The position numbers and the translations under genes are program-made. From Clostridiaceae bacterium (GTDB lineage Bacteria; Bacillota; Clostridia; DSM-8532), in the NCBI GenBank assembly GCA_012521705.1, contig JAAYLX010000042.1, positions 1 through 64,000 of the forward strand: a stretch of DNA of 64,000 bases. Direction: 5' to 3'. A model generated the notes under the pieces. It was not told the origin of the DNA and made no database searches. It saw only the letters and a program-made list of their open reading frames with translations. Positions 27,986 through 37,260 of the stretch are shown here, one piece after another (the stretch's first letter is position 1; each line of letters starts with the position of its first letter).

Positions 27986-29056
27986 ATGAAAAAGCAAAGA
28001 CTGGAAAAGGTAATAGGGAATATGGGAAAGATGGGACTACGGCAGATAATTGTAAGCGACCCCCTGTCCATATTCTACCTTACAGGTATAAGTATTGAGC
28101 CAGGTGAACGTTTATATTCCCTGCTCATAAAGGATGACGGAAGCGCAGTTCTCTTCAACAACAGATTGTTTCCTGCCGATGAGGTGGATGGTCTAAAAAT
28201 TGTCTGGCACGATGACAAAGATGATGCAATTTCGGGGCTTGCGGAATATGTATCGGACGGAAGCCTTGGCATTGACAAGAAGTGGCCGGCAAAATTTCTT
28301 ATCCAGCTTCAGGAGAAACATCCGGGAATAAAACCAGTCCTTGGTTCGGCTGCTGTGGACAATGCAAGGAAAAATAAGGACGCAGAAGAAATTGAGCTTA
28401 TGCGTGCAGCGTCCCGGCTTAATGACACCGTAATGGATGAAGTCATATCCCTTCTGGAAGCCGGTAAAAGCGAACGGAAAATGGCTGGAATGATAAGCGA
28501 ACTTCATGTTGAAAAAGGAGCAGATTCCTCTCCCGGGCAGATTGTCTGCTACGGTGTCGGGGCCAGCGAGCCTCACCATGAACCCGGCAATGCGACTTTG
28601 AAGGAAGGGGACAGTGTCATACTGGACATCTTCGCTCCTGTTAACCATTATTGGTGCGATATGACAAGAACGGTATTCTATAAAACCGTAAGCCCGGAAC
28701 AAAAAAAAGTCTATGAGATTGTCAAAGCTGCCAACCTGGCAGGCATCAATGCTGTTAAGCCGGGAGTCCCTCTGAAGGATATTGATTATGCTGCCCGCAA
28801 GGTAATAGAAGACGCCGGATACGGTCAGTATTTCACCCACAGGCTGGGGCATGGTATAGGTCTTGATGTACATGAGCCGCCCGACTGCAGCGCTGCCAGT
28901 GACGCAATTGCAGAGCCTGGAATGTGCTTTTCCATTGAGCCGGGAATTTATCTTCCGGGAAAATGGGGAGTAAGGATTGAGGATCTGGTGGTTGTCACTG
29001 AAGACGGTATTGAGGTCCTAAATTCCTTTACAAAGGATTTGCAAATTATATACTGA
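27986..29056 (+). CDS. M24-family Xaa-Pro peptidase
   Basis: This 356-residue enzyme has an N-terminal creatinase-type domain and a C-terminal pita-bread metallopeptidase domain. The five metal ligands are visible: D in VILDIFAPV, D in YWCDMTRTV, H in HRLGHGIGLD, E in SIEPGIY and E in VRIEDLVV. It should remove an N-terminal residue before proline. ATG 27986 follows TTGGAGGAC, so the tracked start at 27968 is too early. It is the last gene of the DUF3798 operon, which hints that the imported ligand is a peptide or peptide-like molecule. Confidence 0.9.
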   Translation: MKKQRLEKVIGNMGKMGLRQIIVSDPLSIFYLTGISIEPGERLYSLLIKDDGSAVLFNNRLFPADEVDGLKIVWHDDKDDAISGLAEYVSDGSLGIDKKWPAKFLIQLQEKHPGIKPVLGSAAVDNARKNKDAEEIELMRAASRLNDTVMDEVISLLEAGKSERKMAGMISELHVEKGADSSPGQIVCYGVGASEPHHEPGNATLKEGDSVILDIFAPVNHYWCDMTRTVFYKTVSPEQKKVYEIVKAANLAGINAVKPGVPLKDIDYAARKVIEDAGYGQYFTHRLGHGIGLDVHEPPDCSAASDAIAEPGMCFSIEPGIYLPGKWGVRIEDLVVVTEDGIEVLNSFTKDLQIIY

Positions 29057-29060
29057 TTTT

Positions 29061-29100
29061 AAGGCTCCTTAAGGATATCTTGAGGGGCCTTTAATTTTTA
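29061..29100 (+). terminator. Terminator of the DUF3798 operon
   Basis: AAGGC-CC-TAAG pairs with CTTGA-GG-GCCTT and is followed by TTTAATTTTTA. Confidence 0.7.
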
Positions 29101-29295
29101 ATCAAAATTTTTATTAAGCTTTGATTCACAGCCTTATGGAGTCCAGAAAAACTTTAATATTAGAATTAAAACTGGCATACCTGTCAGGGGCGCATTCAAA
29201 TAAATTGAGATTTTAGTGTATAATAGTCATTGGAAAAACGACAGATTAGCAGTTATACTTATATAAACCGGAAATATTTTGGGGGAGTATTTTTT

Positions 29296-29928
29296 ATGGG
29301 GAAGAGCAAAGGAAATATAATAGTGATTGGCGTTTCGGGAGGTTCCGCTTCCGGAAAGACCACCGTTGCAAATCGTTTGAAAGATGCCTGCAGGGACAGT
29401 GTTGTACTTCTTAGCCAGGATTTTTATTATCTTCCCTTTGATCATCTTACTTTTGAAGAGAGAACAAAGATAAACTATGACCATCCTAATGCATTTGATA
29501 CCGAGCGTTTAATAAATGACATCAGACTTCTTAAAAGTGGAAAGGCTATTGACAGGCCGGTTTATTCATATAAGGCATATACAAGACTACCGGAAACAGT
29601 GAGGGTTAACCCTGCCAAAGTAGTAATACTGGAAGGGCTCATGATTTTTGAAAATCCCACATTGAGGTCTCTTATGGACATCAAAGTATATGTTGACACA
29701 GATACCGACGAGAGGCTTATTAGACGCATCATAAGGGATGTAAATGAACGTGAAAGAACCCTTGAGTCGGTTATTGACCAATACATCAACACGGTCAAAC
29801 CCATGCATGAGCAGTTTGTAGAGCCCTACAAAAAGTATGCGGATATCATTATCCCGAGGGGCGGGCTTAATGATGTGGCTATAGATATGCTTGTTCACCG
29901 CATCAAAGCCATTCTGGCGGAAGAATAG
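29296..29928 (+). CDS. udk: Uridine kinase
   Basis: This 210-residue P-loop kinase has Walker A GGSASGKTT (residues 14-22), the substrate motif DFYY, YDHPNAFD and the later KPMHEQFVEPYKKYADIIIPRGG. It phosphorylates uridine and cytidine in salvage. ATG 29296 follows GGGGGAG, so the tracked TTG at 29230 is rejected. TATAAT at 29219-29224 may be its -10 element with a weak TTCAAA at -35. It stands alone but fits the two nucleoside importers nearby. Confidence 0.93.
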   Translation: MGKSKGNIIVIGVSGGSASGKTTVANRLKDACRDSVVLLSQDFYYLPFDHLTFEERTKINYDHPNAFDTERLINDIRLLKSGKAIDRPVYSYKAYTRLPETVRVNPAKVVILEGLMIFENPTLRSLMDIKVYVDTDTDERLIRRIIRDVNERERTLESVIDQYINTVKPMHEQFVEPYKKYADIIIPRGGLNDVAIDMLVHRIKAILAEE

Positions 29929-29987
29929 CCACATGCCCGGTAATATTCAGTATTTTATGTATAATTATGAATACAAATCATTAATAC

Positions 29988-30013
29988 CAGGGAGGCGCCA
30001 AAGTGCTTCCCTG
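29988..30013 (+). terminator. Hairpin after udk
   Basis: CAGGGA-GC pairs with GC-TCCCTG around a short loop; the following sequence is TCAATTTG, so termination may be modest. Confidence 0.55.
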
Positions 30014-30083
30014 TCAATTTGTTGGAAAATCCGGCAGCCAATCAATCAGACAAAAAAGTTAAATATTTATGTATAAATATCAG

Positions 30084-30112
30084 TTGACAAATAAATAAGA
30101 TTGCTGTAATTT
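30084..30112 (+). promoter_or_regulatory. Promoter of the amino-acid importer
   Basis: A perfect TTGACA (30084-30089) and TAATTT (30107-30112) are spaced 17 bases apart, about 57 bases before the start codon. Confidence 0.65.
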
Positions 30113-30169
30113 ATATTTATACAAATTCTTGTATAAGTATTCAATACTATGAATAAGGAGAAGCTCATT

Positions 30170-31063
30170 ATGAAAAGGAATATTGCATTTTTTACAGCGA
30201 TCGTTATTCTTGTTCTCAGCATGCTGACTTTGGCAGGATGCGGTACAAAGGCTAATAACAATTCTGATGATAACAATACTGCTGCACCGGGCAAAAAAGG
30301 TGTAAAAGTTATAGAAATCCCATTAACCCAGGAAGAGTATGCTTTTGGCGTGGACAAAAACCAGCCTGAACTCCTGGAGGAAGTAAACAAGTTCATTGCG
30401 CAGATTAAAGCTGACGGCACCTATGATGCTATACTCAACAAATACTTCGGTGAAGGCGAGCCCGAGGCTGTAACTTCCGCAGCGCTTGACAACAGCAAAG
30501 ATCAGTTGGTTGTTGCTACAAATGCAGGTTTTGAACCCTTCGAATATACAAAGGGAGACAAATATTACGGTATTGATATGGAAATCGCAGCTCTTCTTGC
30601 CAAGCATCTTGGAAAAGAGCTTGTAATAAGCAATATGGATTTTGAAGCTGTATGTCTCTCAGTTGGTCAGGGAAAAGCCGATATTGCGATGGCTGGTCTG
30701 ACAATCAAAGAAGACAGAAAAGAGTATGTAAACTTCTCAGACAAATATCATGATGCAGCTCAGATGATAATAGTAAAAGCTGACGACACTACTTTTGACA
30801 ACTGCAAAACCGCTGAGGATATAGAAGCTATACTTTCCGGTTTCGGTTCTGACGTTAAAATTGGTGTTCAGGCAGGGACCACCGCCCAGTTCTATGTAGA
30901 AGGCGATGAAGACTTGGGCTTCAGCGGGTTCAAAGCTGAATGTGTTGGCTACAAATCAGGTTCACTGGCGGTACAGGATATGATAAACGGAAACATCAAC
31001 TATGTAATCATAGACGAAGCACCTGCACAGTTCATAGCAAAAGCCATTAATGAGCTCAACTGA
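30170..31063 (+). CDS. Polar amino-acid binding lipoprotein, apparently circularly permuted
   Basis: This 297-residue protein has a lipoprotein signal (LAGC, Cys 24) and an Asn/Asp-rich linker. Residues 45-96 (KVIEIPLTQEEYAFGV ... ADGTYDAILNKYFGEG) are the segment that normally ends a family 3 binding protein. Residues 107-297 are the rest of the domain from its usual first strand (QLVVATNAGFEPFEY) to the hinge-like end VIIDEAPAQFIAKAINELN. The usual last segment is missing from the C-terminus. ATG 30170 follows AAGGAG at the right distance. It serves the HisM/GlnQ-type permease and ATPase downstream; the ligand is probably a polar amino acid. Confidence 0.85.
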   Translation: MKRNIAFFTAIVILVLSMLTLAGCGTKANNNSDDNNTAAPGKKGVKVIEIPLTQEEYAFGVDKNQPELLEEVNKFIAQIKADGTYDAILNKYFGEGEPEAVTSAALDNSKDQLVVATNAGFEPFEYTKGDKYYGIDMEIAALLAKHLGKELVISNMDFEAVCLSVGQGKADIAMAGLTIKEDRKEYVNFSDKYHDAAQMIIVKADDTTFDNCKTAEDIEAILSGFGSDVKIGVQAGTTAQFYVEGDEDLGFSGFKAECVGYKSGSLAVQDMINGNINYVIIDEAPAQFIAKAINELN

Positions 31064-31089
31064 TTGTTTTGATTGATTGATAATCACTA

Positions 31090-31121
31090 CCCCGCTTTTG
31101 CAATAATAAAGCGGGGTATTT
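31090..31121 (+). terminator. Terminator between amino-acid binding protein and permease genes
   Basis: CCCCGCTTT pairs with AAAGCGGGG and is followed by TATTTCG. The short U-tract suggests partial termination. Confidence 0.7.
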
Positions 31122-31154
31122 CGATGATAAGAGATTTTTGCAGAGATTCTAATA

Positions 31155-31181
31155 AATATCTTTGCAATTTGCAAAGATATT
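31155..31181. promoter_or_regulatory. 27-bp perfect palindrome upstream of the permease gene
   Basis: AATATCTTTGCAA, a central T, and its exact complement TTGCAAAGATATT. It lies 109 bases before the permease start, and could be an operator or an RNA hairpin that works with the terminator just upstream. Confidence 0.55.
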
Positions 31182-31289
31182 CTTAGAATTAATGTAGTAT
31201 TTAATTATTAATCAGGCTGTCATGGGAAATTTCATGGCGGCAGAATTGATTTATTATGATTTGAGAATTTTTTGAGATAAGGGTGTACA

Positions 31290-32000
31290 ATGGGTAATTT
31301 TGATAAGAAGCTTAAAGTATTCTGGGAAATGTTTTATGAACACGGCGGCTATACCAAAGTAGTTACAGGCCTTTACAATACAGTTTACATAGCTGTAATG
31401 GGTCTTGCCATCGGTATCATTATAGGTACAATAATCGCAATTGTTAAAGTTTTTCCTAAATATAAGAGATTGCCCAGAATATTGGACGCAATATGCAGTT
31501 TCTATGTAAATTTGTTCAGGGGCTCACCTGTGGTGGTGCAGCTTCTGGTAGCCTATTATGTCATTCTTCCTTTAATAGGTCTGAATCTGCCCGCTCTCTA
31601 TGTCTGCGTTCTGGTCTTTGGACTTAACAGCGGAGCCTATGTTTCAGAGATTATGAGGGGCGGAATTATGTCGGTTGACATAGGGCAAATGGAAGCAGGC
31701 CGTGCCCTGGGGTTGAGTTATGGAACTACGATGCTTAAAATAGTTGTTCCACAGGCGATAAAGAATATTCTTCCAACTCTTGGCAACGAATTCATTGCCC
31801 TGATTAAGGAAACATCTGTTGTGAGCTTCGTGGGAGCCGCAGATTTGTATGTGGCATTCAACTACATTGGAACCAACAGCTATGAGTTCATGGTTCCTTA
31901 CCTCGCCATGGCATTGATTTATATTACCATGGTAATGATAATAGCCTTCCTCATAAAAATCATGGAAAGGAGCCTAAGAAAAAGTGATAGACGTAATTGA
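31290..32000 (+). CDS. Polar amino-acid ABC transporter permease
   Basis: This 236-residue HisM/GlnP-type permease has the loop motif [33 protein letters not shown] and [15 protein letters not shown] near the first half. It probably forms a homodimer, as only one permease gene is present. The ATPase gene starts 17 bases before its stop codon. Confidence 0.94.
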   Translation: MGNFDKKLKVFWEMFYEHGGYTKVVTGLYNTVYIAVMGLAIGIIIGTIIAIVKVFPKYKRLPRILDAICSFYVNLFRGSPVVVQLLVAYYVILPLIGLNLPALYVCVLVFGLNSGAYVSEIMRGGIMSVDIGQMEAGRALGLSYGTTMLKIVVPQAIKNILPTLGNEFIALIKETSVVSFVGAADLYVAFNYIGTNSYEFMVPYLAMALIYITMVMIIAFLIKIMERSLRKSDRRN

Positions 32001-32808
32001 TCTGAAGAAGAATTATGGGCAGCTTGAAGTTCTGAAAGGTATTACAACTACTATAAAAGAAGGAGAAAAAGTTGCCATAATAGGCCCTTCCGGAAGTGGG
32101 AAAAGCACATTCCTGCGCTGTCTTAACTGTATGGAGGACCCCTCGAGCGGTTCAATAATCTTCCAGGGTGTTGATATAGCCGACATGAGGGTCAACATAA
32201 ATATCCACCGCAGGCATATGGGGATGGTTTTTCAGCAGTTTAACCTGTTCAACAACAAAACTGTCATCGGGAACATAATGCTGGCTCCTGTTCACATTGC
32301 ACTGCAGGATCTCAGCATGAAAAAGATTAAGAACTTTTTCATCCGGATTGGAAATGTATTTTTGAAAAATAAGAAGCCTCTATATGAGATAAACACCAAT
32401 AAGGCAAAAATAATAGAAGAGGCCAGGGAAAATGCAATGAGGCTGCTTAAGCGGATTGGCCTTGAGGATAAGGCGGATGTTTATCCATCCACCCTTTCAG
32501 GCGGACAAAAACAAAGAATTGCCATTATCCGTGCCCTTGCAATGAACCCTAAAGTAATGCTCTTTGACGAACCTACGTCTGCCCTTGACCCTGAGATGGT
32601 CGGAGAGGTTCTGGACCTTATCAAGCAGTTGGCAGATGAAGGAATGACCATGGTTATAGTAACCCATGAAATGGGATTTGCAAGGGAAGTTGCCACCAGA
32701 GTTCTTTTCATGGACGAAGGCAGGATTGTTGAAGAGAACACTCCTGAAGAAATATTCTTCAGGCCACAAAACCCAAGAACACAGGAATTTTTGTCCAAGG
32801 TTCTGTGA
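31984..32808 (+). CDS. Polar amino-acid ABC transporter ATPase with an inserted helical segment
   Basis: This GlnQ/HisP-type ATPase has [10 protein letters not shown]-loop MVFQQFNLF, signature LSGGQKQR, Walker [13 protein letters not shown] and H-loop VIVTHEMGF. At 274 residues it is about 30 longer than usual. The extra stretch (about residues 104-140, [26 protein letters not shown]) is basic and lies between the Q-loop and the signature, where the helical subdomain touches the permease. The start is GTG 31984, overlapping the permease gene, with AAAGGAG 13 bases upstream. Confidence 0.92.
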   Translation: MIDVIDLKKNYGQLEVLKGITTTIKEGEKVAIIGPSGSGKSTFLRCLNCMEDPSSGSIIFQGVDIADMRVNINIHRRHMGMVFQQFNLFNNKTVIGNIMLAPVHIALQDLSMKKIKNFFIRIGNVFLKNKKPLYEINTNKAKIIEEARENAMRLLKRIGLEDKADVYPSTLSGGQKQRIAIIRALAMNPKVMLFDEPTSALDPEMVGEVLDLIKQLADEGMTMVIVTHEMGFAREVATRVLFMDEGRIVEENTPEEIFFRPQNPRTQEFLSKVL

Positions 32809-32870
32809 TAAAAGTAATTTAAGACGGCTAAGGCCAAAAGGAATAATATATACCCTTCAAATGCGAACAA

Positions 32871-32908
32871 ACAGAAAAGCCCTGTAAAAATACAGGGCTT
32901 TTCTGTTT
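32871..32908 (+). terminator. Terminator of the amino-acid importer
   Basis: AGAAAAGCCCTGT pairs perfectly with ACAGGGCTTTTCT around a 5-base loop, followed by GTTTAG. Confidence 0.85.
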
Positions 32909-33005
32909 AGCCAGTAAAATCCGGAATAACAGATTGGGCTTGTAGTTTGTCAGGATATCTAATATCATTGGTCTTGTGATAGTCTTAAGCAAAAGAGGTA
33001 GACAA

Positions 33006-34241
33006 ATGTCAGACAGGAAAAAGGTAGTCGTGGTAGGAGGCGGGGCTTCCGGTATAATGGCGGCAATTACTGCAAGAAGAGAGGGCGCTTCGGTCACTAT
33101 ACTGGAAAAGAACCCCCGAATAGGCAAGAAAATATTGGTCACCGGAAATGGAAGATGTAATTTTACTAATATAAACGCGGATTTGAAATGCTATTACGGC
33201 AATAATCCTAAGTTTGCCGAAAGTGCGCTTTCACAGTTCCCGGTCAGCCGGACCATCAAATTTTTTGAGGAATTGGGAATTGCCCATAAAGTTGAGAATT
33301 CAGGCAAAGTATTTCCTATGTCCGATCAGGCCTCAAGTTTTCTTGACGTCTTTCTCTATGAACTGGATGAATTGGGAATAGAGGTTGTCTGCGACGCCAA
33401 TGTAAGAAAAATTGTGCCTGGTAAGGATAATTTCAGATTACAACTGGATAACGGTGAAACATATACCGCCCATCGGGTTATTCTTGCCGCGGGAGGAAAG
33501 GCTATGCCTTCAAGCGGCTCGGACGGTAACGGATTTGAACTTGCCAAAAGCCTGGGTCACAGAATAACCGATGTTTTCCCTGCTCTGGTGCAGATTATGC
33601 TTGATGGAGACTTCTACAAGAGGATAGACGGGGTAAAATTTGTTGGGACGGCTGAAATTATCCATAACAATAAATCCATAATAAAGGACTGTGGGGATAT
33701 ACTGTTTACAAATTACGGGGTTTCAGGCCCTCCCATATTGCAGATAAGCAGAAAAGCAGGGGAGTTTTTGCTAAAGGGTCAGGAAGCCTTCGTCAAAATC
33801 AGCATTATTGACACAATGACCAAAGATGAGGTATTGGAGCTGATTGATAAAAGATTCAGGACGGCGCCTGAAAAATCCGTTGAATTCAGCCTTGTTGGGC
33901 TTATCAACAAAAGGCTTATACCTGTAATACTGACTGAAGCGGGAATAAGGGACTTGAAACTTCCTGTCCGAGACCTTTCCCTAAAAGAAAAGGAAAGTAT
34001 AGCGGAAATATTAACAGACTGGAGAATCAAAATAAGAGGGACCAAGGGATGGACAAGCGCCCAGGTTACTGCCGGAGGAGTGGATACCAGGGATATAAAT
34101 CCTTCAACAATGGAATCAAAGATTGTGAAAGGTTTATATTTTTCCGGTGAAATAATGGATATAGACGGCCAATGCGGTGGATTCAACCTTCAATGGGCCT
34201 GGTCATCGGGCTTCGTGGCAGGAAAAAATGCGGCACTGTAG
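33006..34241 (+). CDS. HI0933/BaiN-family flavoprotein
   Basis: This 411-residue FAD enzyme has the N-terminal dinucleotide motif VVVGGGASGIMAA, then KNPRIGKKILVTGNGRCNFTN and the C-terminal FAD motif GEIMDIDGQCGGFNLQWAWSSG typical of the HI0933 family. Family members are linked to 2-enoate or bile-acid reduction, but the general role is not known. ATG 33006 follows AAAAGAGGT; the tracked 32976 start lacks a site. A second flavoprotein gene follows 16 bases later, probably in the same transcript. Confidence 0.9.
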   Translation: MSDRKKVVVVGGGASGIMAAITARREGASVTILEKNPRIGKKILVTGNGRCNFTNINADLKCYYGNNPKFAESALSQFPVSRTIKFFEELGIAHKVENSGKVFPMSDQASSFLDVFLYELDELGIEVVCDANVRKIVPGKDNFRLQLDNGETYTAHRVILAAGGKAMPSSGSDGNGFELAKSLGHRITDVFPALVQIMLDGDFYKRIDGVKFVGTAEIIHNNKSIIKDCGDILFTNYGVSGPPILQISRKAGEFLLKGQEAFVKISIIDTMTKDEVLELIDKRFRTAPEKSVEFSLVGLINKRLIPVILTEAGIRDLKLPVRDLSLKEKESIAEILTDWRIKIRGTKGWTSAQVTAGGVDTRDINPSTMESKIVKGLYFSGEIMDIDGQCGGFNLQWAWSSGFVAGKNAAL

Positions 34242-34257
34242 TGTTTGGAGGTTTTAA

Positions 34258-35880
34258 ATGGTAAGAGTCTCAAATATAAAGATCGGGCTGGAAAGGGCAA
34301 AAAATCCCCGGGACGAACACAATGCCCTTAAGGATGCCATTATTTTCAGACTAAAAATTAAAGAGAGTGAACTTGTTGGTTTCAGGATATTTAAAAAATC
34401 AGTTGACGCCAGAAAGAAAAATGAAATTTTTTATATATACACTTTAGACGTTAATCTTTCCAACGAAAAGAAAGTTCTTGAAAGATTCCGAAATATTAAG
34501 AACAATGAAATATCTCTTACACCGGATATGTCCTATAAATGGGTGAACAGAGGCTCCGAAAGGCTGAAATACAGGCCGGTGATAATCGGTATGGGCCCTG
34601 CCGGGCTTTTTGCAGGTTTGTTCCTGTCAAGGCAAGGTTATAATCCCATCGTTCTTGAAAGAGGAGAGGATGTGGATAACAGGGCTGCAAAGATAAACCG
34701 GTTCTGGAATGAAGGATCGCTGGATCCGGAAAGCAATGTACAGTTCGGTGAGGGTGGAGCAGGAACTTTTTCCGACGGAAAGCTTACCACGCTGATAAAT
34801 GATGCAAGATGCCGGGTTGTGCTTGAAGAGTTTGTAAAGGCGGGAGCGCCGGAAGATATTCTATATAAGGCAAAACCCCATATTGGAACAGACAGGCTCA
34901 GAACAGTTGTCAGGAATATGAGGCAGGAAATAATCGCAAACGGAGGGGAAGTCAGGTTCAATTCCAAAGTTACTGATTTTCTAATAAAGAACGGAAGAAT
35001 TGAGAAAATTATCATAAACGGAAATGAAGAACTTCCCTGCGAGGTTGTACTGCTTGCAACAGGCCACAGCGCCCGGGATACTTACGAGGTGTTGTTTAAC
35101 AGGGGAGTTAACATAAGCGCAAAACCCTTCTCCATCGGGGTAAGGATTGAGCATCCGCAGGAAATCATTGATAAAGCCCAATACGGCAATTATGAGGGCT
35201 TCCCCGGACTGGGGGCCGCAGATTACAAGCTTTCCTACCATTCAAAGAGCGGAAGATCCTGCTATACCTTTTGCATGTGCCCCGGTGGCTTCGTTGTTGC
35301 AGCTGAGTCCGAAGAAAACGGTGTTGTGACAAATGGGATGAGTGAGTATAAAAGGGATGGGGAAAACGCCAATTCAGCAGTGCTTGTTGGCATTTCTCCG
35401 GATGATTTTGAAAGCAGTCACCCACTTGCCGGGATAAATTTTCAGAGAATCTGGGAGCGGAAAGCATTTGAGGCGGGCGGAAGATATTACCGGGCGCCGG
35501 TGCAGCTTATTGGGGATTTTTTGAATGACAGGATAAGTACTGATTTCGGGAAAGTACTTCCAACCTATAAGCCCGGAACCACCTTTGCCATGATAAGGGA
35601 CTGCCTGCCCTTTTATGTGACTGATACAATAAAAGAAGCACTCTTGTATTTTGATTCTAAAATCAGAGGTTTTGCAATGCCCGACGGAATTTTGACGGGA
35701 GTTGAAACAAGAAGTTCCGCCCCCGTAAGAATTAACAGGGACAATAACCATTTGTCCAATATTGAAGGCCTGTATCCAGTTGGTGAAGGGGCAGGTTATG
35801 CCGGGGGAATAATGTCTTCCGCCGTGGATGGGATCAAGACCGCTGAAAAGGTTATGGAAAGGTTTTCTCCCCTTTCTTAG
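34258..35880 (+). CDS. COG2509-type FAD-dependent dehydrogenase
   Basis: This 540-residue protein has an unusual N-terminal domain of about 95 residues (DEHNALKDAIIFRLKIKESEL ... SVDARKK) and then an FAD domain with VIIGMGPAGLFAGLFLS. The COG2509 hallmark VQFGEGGAGTFSDGKLTT and the C-terminal YPVGEGAGYAGGIMSSAVDG are clear. The substrate is unknown. It follows the HI0933 flavoprotein with TGGAGG before its ATG, a pairing seen in many Clostridia. Confidence 0.9.
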   Translation: MVRVSNIKIGLERAKNPRDEHNALKDAIIFRLKIKESELVGFRIFKKSVDARKKNEIFYIYTLDVNLSNEKKVLERFRNIKNNEISLTPDMSYKWVNRGSERLKYRPVIIGMGPAGLFAGLFLSRQGYNPIVLERGEDVDNRAAKINRFWNEGSLDPESNVQFGEGGAGTFSDGKLTTLINDARCRVVLEEFVKAGAPEDILYKAKPHIGTDRLRTVVRNMRQEIIANGGEVRFNSKVTDFLIKNGRIEKIIINGNEELPCEVVLLATGHSARDTYEVLFNRGVNISAKPFSIGVRIEHPQEIIDKAQYGNYEGFPGLGAADYKLSYHSKSGRSCYTFCMCPGGFVVAAESEENGVVTNGMSEYKRDGENANSAVLVGISPDDFESSHPLAGINFQRIWERKAFEAGGRYYRAPVQLIGDFLNDRISTDFGKVLPTYKPGTTFAMIRDCLPFYVTDTIKEALLYFDSKIRGFAMPDGILTGVETRSSAPVRINRDNNHLSNIEGLYPVGEGAGYAGGIMSSAVDGIKTAEKVMERFSPLS

Positions 35881-35882
35881 GA

Positions 35883-35907
35883 GGGCGTTTGAAAATCTTT
35901 AACGCCC
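35883..35907 (+). terminator. Hairpin after the flavoprotein pair
   Basis: GGGCGTT pairs with AACGCCC around an 11-base loop. No U-tract follows, so it may mark an mRNA end or be a weak terminator. Confidence 0.45.
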
Positions 35908-35949
35908 GGGTATATGAGTGCGTCATACCATAAGCTTGTATGATTATAG

Positions 35950-35977
35950 TTGAAAAATATAGAAATGGTGTTAGAAT
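35950..35977 (+). promoter_or_regulatory. Promoter of BMP importer 2
   Basis: TTGAAA and TAGAAT are spaced 16 bases apart, 37 bases before the start codon. Confidence 0.6.
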
Positions 35978-36014
35978 ATACTTATAAAAAATATCTTGAT
36001 GAAGGGGTAGAACT

Positions 36015-37163
36015 ATGAAAAGATTGTTTGCATTTCTTTTGGCTGTAATGCTTGTTTGCACAATGTTCGCCGGATGCGGGAACGCAAAGGGCGGAAAAGG
36101 CGATGGCTATGAAATCGCACTTATTACCGACAAAGGCAATATAGACGACAAGTCATTCAACCAGGGTTCCTGGGAAGGCGTTGTAGCTTTTGCTGAGGAA
36201 AACAAGATTACTCACAAGTACTACAAGCCTGAAGAAGCATCAGATGCCGGTTATCTTGCGGCTATCGACCTCGCCGTTGAGGGTGGAGCTAAAGTTGTTG
36301 TTACACCTGGATTCTTGTTTGAAGTTCCTATTTTCGAAGCTCAGACAAGATATCCTGACGTTAAATTCATTCTTCTTGACGGTGCTCCTCATAACTCAGA
36401 TTATTCAGTATTTGAAACAAAAGAGAATGTTGCCAGCATCATGTATTCTGAGGAAGAATCAGGTTATCTTGCCGGTTATGCCGCTGTTAAAGACGGTATG
36501 ACCAAGCTCGGATTCATGGGCGGTATGGCAGTTCCTGCAGTTCGCGCATTCGGATATGGTTATCTCCAGGGTGCTGAAGATGCTGCTAAGGAGCTTGGCC
36601 TTGCTGATGGTTCCGTATCAGTGATTTATCACTACACCGGAAACTTCGAGGAAAACGACACCAATAAGGCTACTGCTAAAACAATGTACCAGCAGGGTAC
36701 AGAAGTTATCTTTGCCTGCGGTGGTGCTGTAGGTAAGAGCGTTATGGCTGCAGCATCAGAAGCTGGAAAGAAAGTTATCGGTGTTGACGTTGACCAGAGA
36801 TATGATAGTGAAACTGTTATCACATCAGCCACCAAGGGTCTGAAAGCTTCCGTTTATCAGGTTCTTGAAGCAATTTACAAGACCAATAAATGGAGCGACT
36901 ATGCCGGAAAGACCACATATTTCAGTGCTGCAAATAACGGCGTAGGTCTCCCGACAGAAGTTATTGGAGATCCTAACGGCAATGCATTCGACAGATTCGA
37001 CAAGTTCACCAAGGAAGAATATGATGCTATATTTGCAAAATTGGTTGACGGTTCTGTAGATCCTATCCGTGAAATTGATATTGCGGATCCGGATGGAAAT
37101 GCTACTGCAGAAGAACTTGTTAATGGCCTCAAACTTCAGAAGGTTACTGTTACCGTAAGGTAA
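36015..37163 (+). CDS. BMP-family ABC transporter substrate-binding lipoprotein (system 2)
   Basis: This 382-residue PnrA/Bmp-type lipoprotein has a signal ending FAGC (Cys 20). The domain opens with YEIALITDKGNIDDKSFNQGSWEG, the typical PnrA N-terminal ligand loop, and continues with GYLAGYAAVKDGMTKLGFMGGM and VIGVDVDQRY. It is closer to the classical purine-nucleoside receptors than the system 1 protein. GAAGGGG precedes the ATG. The ATPase and two permeases follow after a hairpin. Confidence 0.94.
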   Translation: MKRLFAFLLAVMLVCTMFAGCGNAKGGKGDGYEIALITDKGNIDDKSFNQGSWEGVVAFAEENKITHKYYKPEEASDAGYLAAIDLAVEGGAKVVVTPGFLFEVPIFEAQTRYPDVKFILLDGAPHNSDYSVFETKENVASIMYSEEESGYLAGYAAVKDGMTKLGFMGGMAVPAVRAFGYGYLQGAEDAAKELGLADGSVSVIYHYTGNFEENDTNKATAKTMYQQGTEVIFACGGAVGKSVMAAASEAGKKVIGVDVDQRYDSETVITSATKGLKASVYQVLEAIYKTNKWSDYAGKTTYFSAANNGVGLPTEVIGDPNGNAFDRFDKFTKEEYDAIFAKLVDGSVDPIREIDIADPDGNATAEELVNGLKLQKVTVTVR

Positions 37164-37189
37164 TCACATTAACATATTGCATTTATCAT

Positions 37190-37218
37190 AAAGGGGAAGA
37201 CTTTTCTGCTTCCCCTTT
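37190..37218 (+). promoter_or_regulatory. Hairpin between BMP protein and ATPase genes (system 2)
   Basis: AAAGGGGAAG pairs perfectly with CTTCCCCTTT around a 9-base loop, followed by ATGTTTG. It matches the position of the hairpins in the other importer operons. Confidence 0.7.
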
Positions 37219-37260
37219 ATGTTTGTTAAAATACAGATTATTGTACAAGAAGAGGTATTT

